From Verrucomicrobium sp. BvORR106 (GTDB lineage: Bacteria; Verrucomicrobiota; Verrucomicrobiia; Verrucomicrobiales; Verrucomicrobiaceae), in contig NZ_BATR01000087.1 of the NCBI RefSeq assembly GCF_000739655.1, forward strand, positions 1 through 64,000: a DNA stretch of 64,000 nucleotides, read 5' to 3'. The notes under the pieces are model-generated. The model did not search any database and was not told the origin of the DNA. It was given only the letters and a program-made list of their open reading frames with translations. The translations under genes and the position numbers were made by a program. Position 1 is the stretch's first letter, and every line of letters begins with the position of its first letter. This document shows positions 8,561 to 16,436 of this stretch, piece by piece.

Positions 8561-9532
8561 CTAGATGGACCAGGCCGGAGCGGGGTTCTTCCGCACGCTC
8601 TTGTCGAGGATCTTAAGCTGCTTCTCCTCGTAGATCACGAGCGAATCCGCCGGCACACTGTTCATGAGGAACACGTTCGCGCCAATGGTGGAGTTTGCGC
8701 CGATGACCGTTTCCCCGCCCAGGATGGTGGAGTTGGGGTAGATGGTGACGTTGTCCTCCACATCCGGGTGGCGCTTGAGGCCCTTCACCACATGGCCTTC
8801 CTCGTCCTTGATAAACGTGCGCGCACCCAGCGTGACGCCGTGGTAGATGCGCACGTTGTTGCCGATGCGGCAGGTCTCGCCAATGACGATGCCCGTGCCG
8901 TGGTCGATGAAGAAATGCCCGCCGATGCTCGCCCCCGGGTGGATGTCGATGCCTGTGCGACTGTGGGCCCACTCCGTCATCATGCGCGGGATCATGGGCG
9001 CGCCCAGGCGGTAGAGACGATGCGCCAGACGCTGGATGGAGATGGCCTCAATGAAGGGGTAGGAGAGGATAATTTCCTCGTGACTGCGCGCGGAGGGGTC
9101 GTTGTTGTACGCCTCCTCGATGTCCGTCTGCAGGATCTCGCGCACGATGTGCAGGGCCTTGCAGAACTTCTGCAGGATCGGCGGCGTCTTGCCTGTGGGT
9201 TTCTTGGGATTGCCCACGCGCACGCTCTTGCGCACCTGGTCCTCCAGCCGCAGCATCACATCCGCCATACGGCTGGCCGTTACCTCAGCCAGCGTGCCGT
9301 GGTGCACCACGTCTTCATCATGAAAGCCGGGAAAGAGGAGCTGCAGCAGCCCCTCGCAGATCTCACCCACCGCCCGCTTGGAGGGCATGTTGTGAGAGTC
9401 GCTGTTGTTCAGTCCGCCGAATTTCTCATAGGACGCCAGCAGATTGGGCACGTGCTCACTGTACGGGAGCGCGGGCACATCAGGGCGGGGCGGCTGCACA
9501 GTCGGGTGGGTGTTCGGGGCCGGGGCACTCAT
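8561..9532 (-). CDS. cysE: Serine O-acetyltransferase
   Basis: From ATG 9532 the protein has 324 residues. The C-terminal half is a left-handed beta-helix acetyltransferase: HSRTGIDIHPGASIGGHFFI, DHGTGIVIGETCRIG, VRIYHGVTLGA, then NVTIYPNSTILGG and IGANSTIGANVFL. The SATase catalytic His of the DHGTG segment and Asp/His of the IDIHPGA segment are present. The N-terminal half is helical and longer than in E. coli CysE, as in plant-like and cyanobacterial forms. It makes O-acetylserine for the cysK just downstream. The start lies 7 bases after the stop of the rhodanese gene, consistent with translational coupling. The frame is open to 9658, but that extension overlaps the rhodanese coding region and is Cys/Trp-rich, so it is rejected. 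Confidence 0.92.
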   Translation of the reverse strand: MSAPAPNTHPTVQPPRPDVPALPYSEHVPNLLASYEKFGGLNNSDSHNMPSKRAVGEICEGLLQLLFPGFHDEDVVHHGTLAEVTASRMADVMLRLEDQVRKSVRVGNPKKPTGKTPPILQKFCKALHIVREILQTDIEEAYNNDPSARSHEEIILSYPFIEAISIQRLAHRLYRLGAPMIPRMMTEWAHSRTGIDIHPGASIGGHFFIDHGTGIVIGETCRIGNNVRIYHGVTLGARTFIKDEEGHVVKGLKRHPDVEDNVTIYPNSTILGGETVIGANSTIGANVFLMNSVPADSLVIYEEKQLKILDKSVRKNPAPAWSI

Positions 9533-9539
9533 GCACGCG

Positions 9540-10064
9540 TCACTTGTTCCACGGGGCCTTCGCCAGCAGCAGACCCATGCCGCACCAGTCCGTGATGCCG
9601 GCAAACACCAGGCCTGCGCCGACAAAGGCCGACAGACCGAAAAATCCTGGATGCACAAACCAGCCCAGCACCACGCCCGTGAGCACGAGCGAGCCCGCCC
9701 CGATGCGGACCTGCCGCTCCAGACTGATCACGCCGGACTGACCACGGGTCACCGGCAGGCCGGCATTGACCCAGCCCTGGGTACCCCCTTCCACCACGAT
9801 GGCATTTTCATAGCCCTGGCTGGCGAACTTCTCCGCCGCACGCGTGGCACGTCCGCCTGACTGGCAGAGCACATACACCGGCTGGTCCTTGGGCAGCGTG
9901 CCGCCTTCCACCAGGGCCTTGGGATCAAGACCATCCAGCGGGAGGTTGCGGGCCTGGGCCACATGCACCGTGTTGTACTCTGGGGGCGTCCGCACATCGA
10001 TCACCGCCAGCGCGGGATCAGCCGTGAGGCGTTGGTTCAGTTCAGCGGGAGAAATGCTTTTCAT
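9540..10064 (-). CDS. Rhodanese-domain membrane protein with C-terminal DUF2892-like segment
   Basis: From ATG 10064 the product has 174 residues. Residues 1-105 form a rhodanese domain: VIDVRTPPEY near the N-terminus and the active-site loop VYVLCQSGGRATRAAE with its catalytic Cys. Residues about 115-174 hold a hydrophobic hairpin (SLVLTGVVLGWFVHPGFFGL then AFVGAGLVFAGI) ending CGMGLLLAKAPWNK, as in DUF2892 inner-membrane domains. The family transfers sulfane sulfur between donors and thiophilic acceptors; the hairpin would place this one at the membrane. It lies 25 bases after the cysteine desulfurase gene, whose persulfide product is a natural substrate. Rhodaneses are recurrent neighbours of family 2A encapsulin loci (family knowledge). 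Confidence 0.88.
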   Translation of the reverse strand: MKSISPAELNQRLTADPALAVIDVRTPPEYNTVHVAQARNLPLDGLDPKALVEGGTLPKDQPVYVLCQSGGRATRAAEKFASQGYENAIVVEGGTQGWVNAGLPVTRGQSGVISLERQVRIGAGSLVLTGVVLGWFVHPGFFGLSAFVGAGLVFAGITDWCGMGLLLAKAPWNK

Positions 10065-10089
10065 GATGGAAGGGATACGAAACTGCGGC

Positions 10090-11970
10090 TCAGTTTCGGG
10101 GCAGATCGTGCAGGGCTTCGATGAGGTAGTCGATTTCGGCAAACGTGTTGTAGAAGGCCACCGACGGCCGCACCGTGCCTTCCACGCCAAAATGGCGCAA
10201 GGCAGGCAGGGCGCAATGATGACCTGCCCGGACTGCGATGCCGCGCTGGTCCAGGTGATCGGCGATCCGCTTGATGGGAACGCCCGGGATGACGAAGCCA
10301 AAGACGCTGGCCTTGTTGAACGCCGTGCCGATGGGGCGCACGCCGGGCACGGTGGCCAGGGCCTCCGTGGCGTACTCCAGAAGCGAGTGTTCATAAGCGG
10401 CGATGCCGGGGATGCCGGTGCGCATGAGGTAGTCCACCGCTGCACCAAGACCCACCACACCTGCGATGTCCGGTGTACCTGCCTCGAACTTCTCCGGGGC
10501 GTGGTTGTACACCGTCTTCTCAAACGTGACGTCCTGGATCATGTGCCCGCCTCCCTGCCAAGGCGGCATGGCCTCCAGCAGATGCGACTTGCCATAGAGC
10601 GCGCCGATGCCCGTGGGGCCGAAGACCTTGTGCCCTGAGAAGACAAGGAAGTCCGCGTCCAGCGCCTGCACGTTCACCGGCAGGTGCGGGGTGGACTGCG
10701 CCCCGTCCACCAGCACCGGGACTCCCCGGCTGTGGGCGATGGCGATAATTTCCTCGACCGGGTTGATCGTGCCCAGCGCGTTCGATACCTGGGTGATGGA
10801 GACGATCTTGGTCTTGCTGTTGATGAGCCGCGGCACCTCTTCCAGCAGCAGCTCACCGCGGTCATTCATGGGAATGACGCGCAGGTTCGCCCCCACCTGG
10901 CGGGCCAGGAGCTGCCAGGGCACGATGTTCGCGTGGTGCTCCATCTCAGACACGAGGATCTCATCCCCGGCCCCGATGTTCTGCCGCCCGTAGCTCTGCG
11001 CCACGAGGTTGATGCCCTCCGTCGTGCCCCGGACAAAGACGATCTCCTTCTTGTCCGCCGCGCCCAGGAACTGGCGCACCTTCTCACGGCTGGCTTCGAA
11101 GAGCTTCGTGGAACGTTCTGCCAGGGCATGAGCCGCCCGGTGGATGTTGGAGTTGTCCCGCCCGTAGAAGGACGAGGTGGCATCGATCACGCTCTGCGGC
11201 TTGTGCGTCGTGGCCGCGTTGTCCAGCCAGATGAGCGGATGCCCGTTCACCCGCTGGTGCAGCGCGGGGAAATCCCGGCGCACGCTCGTCACGTCGAACT
11301 CCTTCGAGAGCGGCGGGGCGGTCACCTTCGGCAGGCCGGAGGCCACCAACGGGGAGTCAGAGCCACGCAGTCCTTCTAGGAAATAAAGGCCTGGAAGACC
11401 GCTCTCCGTCGGCGCTTCATCCCGCGGTGTGGCGTGATCGCCACCCGAGCGGGTCAGCACGCGATTGGGCGAGCCGTCGCTGTTCCCCGTGATGCGGGGT
11501 GAGAAAGACGTGCCCTGATTGCGGGGTTCGCCAAACTCATACGAGTCATCCTCACCCGCCTCATGCCCGCCCGAGTCCAGCTCGTTGGAGGCCTGGTGCG
11601 AGTTTGGCTCCGCCGCCACCACCGTGGGGTGCACGGGCGGCGGCGCGCTGGAGGAGGAGGCAGAGGGGAATCCGCCGTTCAGCCCGTTGGCCGACTTGGG
11701 TTCAGAAGTAGGTTTTGACTCCTGAACCGGTGCCGCCGCGGCCCCGAAGGGATCCGACGGCAGCCAGGGCAAATGCGCCCCGGACCCCGCCACAGTCTGC
11801 GGCAGGGAGGCGGGTGCATTTGCTTGCGGAGCAGCCTTCACGGGGCCTCCATCGCGAAAAGCCTCACTGACGAGGCGCGAGATGAGGTCCGTGTCCACCC
11901 CGTCCCTGCCCACGGCGCCAAAGAGGCCGTCAGGCAGAGGAAGATCGAGGTCAGGCCTTGGCTGCGTCAT
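10090..11970 (-). CDS. Cysteine desulfurase (SufS-type) with long disordered N-terminal extension; encapsulin cargo
   Basis: The 626-residue protein has two parts. Residues about 226-626 are a complete group II (SufS-like) cysteine desulfurase: WLDNAATTHKPQ, SEMEHHANIVPWQ, DGAQSTPHL, PLP Lys448 in VFSGHKVFGPTG, and catalytic Cys586 in RAGHHCALPALRHFG. Residues 1-225 are low-complexity (Ser, Pro, Ala, Gly, Asp/Glu), with three hydrophobic islands: DTDLISRLVSEAFRDGG (27-42), AHLPWLPSDPFGAA (65-78) and GLPGLYFLEGLRG (191-203). Such an extension is the known mark of family 2A encapsulin cargo desulfurases, where it directs loading into the shell. The gene overlaps the shell gene by 20 bases. It would strip sulfur from cysteine to yield alanine and enzyme persulfide, feeding sulfur storage or the rhodanese. 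The catalytic domain is intact and the cargo role rests on context and architecture. Confidence 0.93.
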   Translation of the reverse strand: MTQPRPDLDLPLPDGLFGAVGRDGVDTDLISRLVSEAFRDGGPVKAAPQANAPASLPQTVAGSGAHLPWLPSDPFGAAAAPVQESKPTSEPKSANGLNGGFPSASSSSAPPPVHPTVVAAEPNSHQASNELDSGGHEAGEDDSYEFGEPRNQGTSFSPRITGNSDGSPNRVLTRSGGDHATPRDEAPTESGLPGLYFLEGLRGSDSPLVASGLPKVTAPPLSKEFDVTSVRRDFPALHQRVNGHPLIWLDNAATTHKPQSVIDATSSFYGRDNSNIHRAAHALAERSTKLFEASREKVRQFLGAADKKEIVFVRGTTEGINLVAQSYGRQNIGAGDEILVSEMEHHANIVPWQLLARQVGANLRVIPMNDRGELLLEEVPRLINSKTKIVSITQVSNALGTINPVEEIIAIAHSRGVPVLVDGAQSTPHLPVNVQALDADFLVFSGHKVFGPTGIGALYGKSHLLEAMPPWQGGGHMIQDVTFEKTVYNHAPEKFEAGTPDIAGVVGLGAAVDYLMRTGIPGIAAYEHSLLEYATEALATVPGVRPIGTAFNKASVFGFVIPGVPIKRIADHLDQRGIAVRAGHHCALPALRHFGVEGTVRPSVAFYNTFAEIDYLIEALHDLPRN

Positions 11971-12886
11971 ACTCGTGATAGCGGTTCACGGCCACATCAT
12001 CCAGGCGGGCGATTGCGTCTTCACCCAGCACAGCGGCGGAGAAGTAGCGGGTCACCAGGTGGGAGGCGATGGAGTTCTCGTTCGTGCCCATGTAGCGCAC
12101 GGAAAGGCCGGGCTCGATCTCGCCCGTCACGCCCGCCTTCTGCAGGCCCACGACGCCGCGGTGGTTCTCACCCACGCGCAGGAGCAGCACACTGGTCTTG
12201 CCTTCTTCGCTGATCGGGATCTTGCTGCTCGGGATGAGCGGCAGGCCGCGCCAGGTGATGAAGGGCGAGCCAAAGAGCGTCACAGTCGGTGGCGGCACAC
12301 CACGGCGGGTGGCTTCACGGCCAAAGGCGGCCACGGCCTTGGGGTGCGCGAGGAAGAAGGCGGGCTTCTTCCAGACGAGGCTGATCAGTTCGTCCAGGTC
12401 ATCCGGCGTCACGGTGCCCTTGCGGGTCACGATGCGCTGCTGCGGCGCCACCACATTGAGCAGGCCCACATTGGCGTGGTTAAGCAGTTCCCACTCCTCA
12501 CGCTCCTTCACCGCTTCCACCGTCAGACGCACCTGCTCGCGAAGCTGGTCGATCTTGTTGCTGTAGAGATCCGTCACCCGGGTGTGCGTGTGCAGCACCG
12601 TCTGGATGGTGTTCAGGTGGTACTCATGCGGATCATCTTCATAATCCACAAACGTCGAGGGCAGCTTCGGCTCGCCGGTTTCCACCGTCAGGAGGTCCAC
12701 GGTGGGGCCGTCCTGGCGCTGGAGCACGCGGTTCACGCGATAGACACCGCCGTCCACATCCACATAGGGAAGGAGTTTAAGGAGCCAACGCGGCGTGATC
12801 TCCTGCCATTGCGGCGGGGTGACGGTGGCGGTGGCGAGGTTGCGCGCCGCCCGGGCGCTCAGGGTGAGTTGATTGGTGTCGCTCAT
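11951..12886 (-). CDS. srpI: Family 2A encapsulin shell protein (SrpI type, HK97 fold)
   Basis: The 311-residue protein resembles the SrpI/family 2A encapsulins. It has an N-terminal arm with LSARAARNLATATVTPPQW, ITPRWLLKLLPYVDVDGGVY, then RVNRVL, DYEDDPHEYHLNTIQTVL, HTHTRVTDLYSNKIDQL, a long helix (TVEAVKEREEWELLNHANVG) and a C-terminal SIASHLVTRYFSAAVLGEDA. In the known systems these HK97-fold subunits assemble into nanocompartments of tens of nanometres that enclose a cysteine desulfurase. There is no CBD insertion, so it is the 2A rather than the 2B type. It heads the operon with the cargo gene overlapping its 3' end. A 25-bp motif shared with the Rrf2 gene upstream region lies 71-95 bases before the ATG. 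Older annotations may call this family a major membrane protein or phage capsid; no phage genes are nearby. Confidence 0.95.
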   Translation of the reverse strand: MSDTNQLTLSARAARNLATATVTPPQWQEITPRWLLKLLPYVDVDGGVYRVNRVLQRQDGPTVDLLTVETGEPKLPSTFVDYEDDPHEYHLNTIQTVLHTHTRVTDLYSNKIDQLREQVRLTVEAVKEREEWELLNHANVGLLNVVAPQQRIVTRKGTVTPDDLDELISLVWKKPAFFLAHPKAVAAFGREATRRGVPPPTVTLFGSPFITWRGLPLIPSSKIPISEEGKTSVLLLRVGENHRGVVGLQKAGVTGEIEPGLSVRYMGTNENSIASHLVTRYFSAAVLGEDAIARLDDVAVNRYHEYDAAKA

Positions 12887-12956
12887 GGGACAATAGTTAT
12901 ATCAAGGGTGCGCAAGATTGACGGGAAGCGGAGAGAGCCAAGTTTTTCCAAAGAAA

Positions 12957-12981
12957 TCAATATGTAGAGTTGTAATCTACA
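12957..12981 (-). promoter_or_regulatory. Candidate operator upstream of the encapsulin operon
   Basis: A 19-base inverted repeat, TGTAGAGTTGTAATCTACA on the plus strand, occupies 12963-12981. Read on the coding (minus) strand and extended to 25 bases, 19 positions match the sequence immediately upstream of the Rrf2 gene (22636-22660): TGTAGATT, AACT, TA, A and ATTG are held in register. The inverted repeat here is perfect for six bases per arm. Location, symmetry and sharing with a local regulator gene make it a plausible Rrf2 binding site; binding is inferred only. Confidence 0.5.
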
Positions 12982-13041
12982 GTGGGGCAGTGGGGAAAGA
13001 GAGGGAAGAGGGGTAAGGGAGAAGGGAAGAGGGAGGGGAAT

Positions 13042-13335
13042 GGGAACCACTGATGGACACTGATGAATGCAGGGGAAATGGAGTGGCGGAGTGTTGGAGT
13101 GATGGAGAGAAGGGAACCGCTGACGGACGCTGACTCGACGCTAATGAATGCAGGATGAGGAACTGAATGATGAGGTGCCTGGATCAGTTTGAAGCTGTTC
13201 GCAGTACAAACTTTAGTTTGCTCAGTCGATCAGGAGTAAGGCGTCCTGAGCAAACTAAAGTTTGAACTGCAAACAAAGCCTCGCAGGCGGGGCTCAGGGT
13301 TGAAGTTTGGCGTTTGAATTTTGAAGTTTGCACTT
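13042..13335. repeat. Composite intergenic repeat (family E), copy 2, inverted relative to copy 1
   Basis: The 663 bases between the encapsulin gene and the sulfate-binding protein gene hold no gene but carry this block. It matches 3755-4046 in reverse complement with the same order of parts: ACCACTGATGG...GATGAATGCAGG, AACCGCTGACGGACGCTGA, a long palindrome (13195-13276, arms TACAAACTTTAGTTTGCTCA and TGAGCAAACTAAAGTTTG), the GCCTCGCAGGCGGGGCTCAGG linker, and a TTTGAAGTTTG direct-repeat tract. The palindrome loops differ between copies while the arms are conserved. Confidence 0.85.
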
Positions 13336-13549
13336 CCCTCCCGCAACCCATGGACACCTGGGCCGGTGCTTCTACCGCTCCGCAGTAGCAGGATCTTTGC
13401 CATTGTCTCCATGGGTAGGCCTCATCACCTCGGCCGACCCATGGCTATTCATGGCGAACCCTCCGGGTTCAGGGAATGCGGAATGCGGAATGGAACGCAG
13501 CGGTCATGAGAAGCTCCATTCCTAATTCATCATTCCTCATTCATAATTT

Positions 13550-14587
13550 TTACCTGGCGTAGATCTGGTCAAACACTCCGCCGTCCTTGAAGTGCACTTC
13601 CAGTGCCTTCTTCCAGCCGCCCAGAATTTCATCGATCGTCACCAGTTTGATCTCGGGGAAGCTCGCGGCGTGTTTCTTCAGGATCTCGGGGTTCGCAGGG
13701 CGGAAGTAGTTCTTGGCCGCCACTTCCTGCACTTCATCGGTGAAGAGGTAGTCGAGGTACGCCTTCGCCAGGTCGGTGGTGCCGTGTTTCTTGGCCACGG
13801 GTTCCACGATGGCAATCGGCGCATCGGCCAGAATGCTCTGAGGCGGCACGACGACGTCGAACTTGTCAGCGCCCAGTTCGCGGATGGTCAGGTGCACCTC
13901 GTTCTCAAAGGTCAGCAGCACATCGCCGATGCCGTTCTGTGCAAATGAATTCGTCGCACCACGACCGCCGGTGTCGAGCACGGGCACGTTGGCGAAGAGC
14001 TTCTTCACGAAGTCCTTGGCCTTGGCTTCATCGCCGCCCTCGTTCTTGATCGACCAGGCCCAGGCACCCACATAGCTGTAGCGGCCGTTGCCGGAGGTCT
14101 TCGGGTTCGGGATGATCACCTGCGCGCCGGACTTCACCAGATCCGGCCAGTCCTTGATGCCCTTGGGGTTGCCCTTGCGCACCAGGAACAGGATCGTCGA
14201 GGTGTAAGGCGAGGCATTGTGGGGGAACTTCGTGCGCCAGTCAGCGGCCACCAGGCCGGCGGGCACGAGCAGGTCCACATCCGTGCTCTGGTTGAAGGTC
14301 ACCACATCGGCCTCCAGCCCGTCCAGCACGGCGCGGGCTTGTTTGCTGGAACCGCCGTGCGACTGGTCCACCTGCACGGTGGCACCGCCCTTGGCCTTCC
14401 AGAAGGGGACGAAGAGATCGTTCACCTGCTTGTAGAACTCCCGCGTCACATCGTAGGAGCTGTTCAGCAGTTTGGGTTCCTCGGCATGGGCCAGACTGGC
14501 GCTCAGCAGCAAGGTGGAGGCCAGCAGGGTGCGCCGGACGAAGTCACGACGGAAGAGGGAGCGGGAGGCGGGGGAGGTGTTGCTCAT
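13550..14587 (-). CDS. Sulfate/thiosulfate ABC transporter substrate-binding protein 1
   Basis: From ATG 14587 the protein has 345 residues with a signal of Tat-like character: basic RSLFRRDFVRR, a hydrophobic stretch TLLASTLLLSASL, then AHA cleavage. The mature part is a typical Sbp/CysP: NSSYDVTREFYKQVN, QSHGGSSKQARAVLDGLEAD (sulfate-binding loop), [30 protein letters not shown], and TFENEVHLTIRE. It would capture sulfate or thiosulfate in the periplasm for the CysTWA transporter encoded just upstream. It is the last gene of the sulfate operon. A second paralogue (19221-20228) shares the fold but has a Sec-type signal, so the two could differ in ligand or export route. Confidence 0.93.
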   Translation of the reverse strand: MSNTSPASRSLFRRDFVRRTLLASTLLLSASLAHAEEPKLLNSSYDVTREFYKQVNDLFVPFWKAKGGATVQVDQSHGGSSKQARAVLDGLEADVVTFNQSTDVDLLVPAGLVAADWRTKFPHNASPYTSTILFLVRKGNPKGIKDWPDLVKSGAQVIIPNPKTSGNGRYSYVGAWAWSIKNEGGDEAKAKDFVKKLFANVPVLDTGGRGATNSFAQNGIGDVLLTFENEVHLTIRELGADKFDVVVPPQSILADAPIAIVEPVAKKHGTTDLAKAYLDYLFTDEVQEVAAKNYFRPANPEILKKHAASFPEIKLVTIDEILGGWKKALEVHFKDGGVFDQIYAR

Positions 14588-14700
14588 GGTGTTATGGCAT
14601 GGTGAGGGCGGCAGGTACCGCACGGGGCGGTCCTGAACGCTGGGATGGCAATGACGAAAGGGGATCCCCGGAGCGGCCGGGGCGAAGTGGTTAGGGGAAA

Positions 14701-15429
14701 CTATTCAACTTCAATGAAATCGGCCACGAACTCGTTCACCGGCTTGTCCCGGAGCTCATCCGGCTTGCCGATCTGCTGGATCTCGCCGTCGCCCAGGATG
14801 ACCACACGGTCGGCCAGTTCAAAGGCTTCGTCCTGGTCGTGGGTCACGAAGAGGGTCGTGAGCTTGATCGAGTCATGAAACTCACGCAGCCAGCGGCGCA
14901 GTTCCTTGCGCACCTTCGCGTCCAGCGCGCCAAAGGGTTCGTCCAGCAGGAGCACCTGCGGATTCACCGCCAGGGCGCGGGCCAGGGCCACACGCTGGCG
15001 CTGACCGCCGGAGAGCTGGGTGGGGAACCGGCGGCCGTACTCCGGCAGCTGGATCTTCTCCAGCAGCTCCTGCACGATCTGCTTCTGCCGTGCGGAAGAC
15101 GGGCGGGAGCGGCGCGGCATGACCTTCAGGCCAAAGGCGATGTTGTCCGCCACCGTCATGTGATTGAAGAGCGCGTAGTGCTGGAACACAAAGCCCGCTT
15201 TCCGGGCATAGGCGGACTGGAAGGTGACCTCGCTGCCGTGGAAGGTGATGGCACCTTCGCCCTCGTTCGGGAATTCCAGGCCAGCGATGATGCGCAGCAG
15301 GGTGGTCTTGCCTGAGCCGCTGGGGCCGAGGAGGGCGACCAGTTCCCCGGTCTCCACCTGCAGACTGATGTTCTTCAGCACGTTGGTCTTGCCGAAGTCC
15401 TTGCTGATGTGGTCGATCTTGATGCTCAT
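14701..15429 (-). CDS. cysA: Sulfate ABC transporter ATP-binding protein
   Basis: The 242-residue ATPase shows Walker A GPSGSGKTT, Q-loop VFQHYALFNHM, signature LSGGQRQRVALARAL, Walker B VLLLDEPFGALD and H-loop LFVTHDQDEA. It matches CysA through the nucleotide-binding domain but stops about 110 residues before the end of E. coli CysA, so the C-terminal TOBE/regulatory domain is absent. Short CysA forms of this kind occur in several phyla. It energises import by CysT and CysW, whose genes lie immediately upstream on the same strand with a 30-base gap. Confidence 0.93.
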   Translation of the reverse strand: MSIKIDHISKDFGKTNVLKNISLQVETGELVALLGPSGSGKTTLLRIIAGLEFPNEGEGAITFHGSEVTFQSAYARKAGFVFQHYALFNHMTVADNIAFGLKVMPRRSRPSSARQKQIVQELLEKIQLPEYGRRFPTQLSGGQRQRVALARALAVNPQVLLLDEPFGALDAKVRKELRRWLREFHDSIKLTTLFVTHDQDEAFELADRVVILGDGEIQQIGKPDELRDKPVNEFVADFIEVE

Positions 15430-15459
15430 GAAAAATGGAAGGGAAAAAAGTGGGCTGGA

Positions 15460-16374
15460 CTACAGGGCGGCATTGCGCAGCGCACGGTCTGCGAACCAGG
15501 TGGTGGCGGACTTGATGACCAGCGTCAGCAGGGCCAGGAGGGCCAGAAGGGAGGCAACTGCAAAGGCGGGGACGAACTGATACTCGTTATACAGTACTTC
15601 GATGTGGAGGGGCATCGTGTTCGTCTGATTCCGGATGTGACCGGAAACCACCGACACTGCGCCGAACTCGCCCATGGCGCGCGCATTGCACAGGATGATG
15701 CCGTAGATGAGGCTCCACTTGATCTTTGGCACGGTCACGCGCCAGAAGGTGCTCCAGCCATTCGCCCCTAGGGTGAGAGCGGCCTCTTCTTCTGCACGGC
15801 CCAGAGCCTGAAGCTGTGGCGTCACCACGCGGGCCACGAAGGGGAAGGTGACGAAGACCGTGCTCAGCACGATGCCCGGCAGGGCGAAGATGATCTTGAT
15901 GTCCTTCTCAAACAGCCACGGGCCCAGCAGACCCTGGCGGCCAAAGAGCAGCACATAAATGAGACCCGCCACCACCGGAGACACCCAGAGGGGCAGCTCG
16001 ATGAGCACGCTCAGCAGTTGCTTCCCGCGGAAGCGGAAGTGCGCCACGCACCAGGCCGCGGCCAGGCCGAAGACCGTGTTCAGCGGCACCGCGATCAGCG
16101 CCACCTGCAGCGTCAGCCAGATGGAGTGCGTCGTGGCGCGATCATCAAAGACCTTGAGATACGCCTCCCAGCCCTTGCGGAAGGCTTCCTGGAAGACTAG
16201 GGCCAGCGGCAGGACGAAGAAGACGAAGAGGAAACCCAGGGAGAGCGTGAGCACGATCGCCTTCATCCAGAAGGGGTCGCTGGTCGCGCGGCGGGCGAGT
16301 TGATTGCGGGCAATGATGCGGGCGCGCGTCGCGTCCTCACCACTGGGAAGATTGAGTTGGGCAATGCCAGCCAT
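15460..16374 (-). CDS. cysW: Sulfate ABC transporter permease CysW
   Basis: This 304-residue inner-membrane protein has about six membrane segments. It carries the EAA motif of binding-protein-dependent permeases, visible as AEEEAALTLGANGWSTFWRV and KIKWSLIYGIILCNARAMGE. The segment FGAVSVVSGHIRNQTNTMPL is characteristic of CysW. It pairs with CysT to form the channel and contacts CysA through the EAA loop. The N-terminal 35 residues are polar and Arg-rich. It lies 62 bases after cysT. Confidence 0.94.
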   Translation of the reverse strand: MAGIAQLNLPSGEDATRARIIARNQLARRATSDPFWMKAIVLTLSLGFLFVFFVLPLALVFQEAFRKGWEAYLKVFDDRATTHSIWLTLQVALIAVPLNTVFGLAAAWCVAHFRFRGKQLLSVLIELPLWVSPVVAGLIYVLLFGRQGLLGPWLFEKDIKIIFALPGIVLSTVFVTFPFVARVVTPQLQALGRAEEEAALTLGANGWSTFWRVTVPKIKWSLIYGIILCNARAMGEFGAVSVVSGHIRNQTNTMPLHIEVLYNEYQFVPAFAVASLLALLALLTLVIKSATTWFADRALRNAAL

Positions 16375-16436
16375 GAAAAAAGGGAGTCGGAGTCGGAAGG
16401 GAAAAGTGCGAAAACGGAAGCGGAGTCAGATCAACC

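Noticed and set aside
11951-12886. Phage major capsid gene
   Set aside because: The HK97 fold is shared with phage capsids, but no other phage genes are present and the neighbours are sulfur enzymes, so encapsulin fits.
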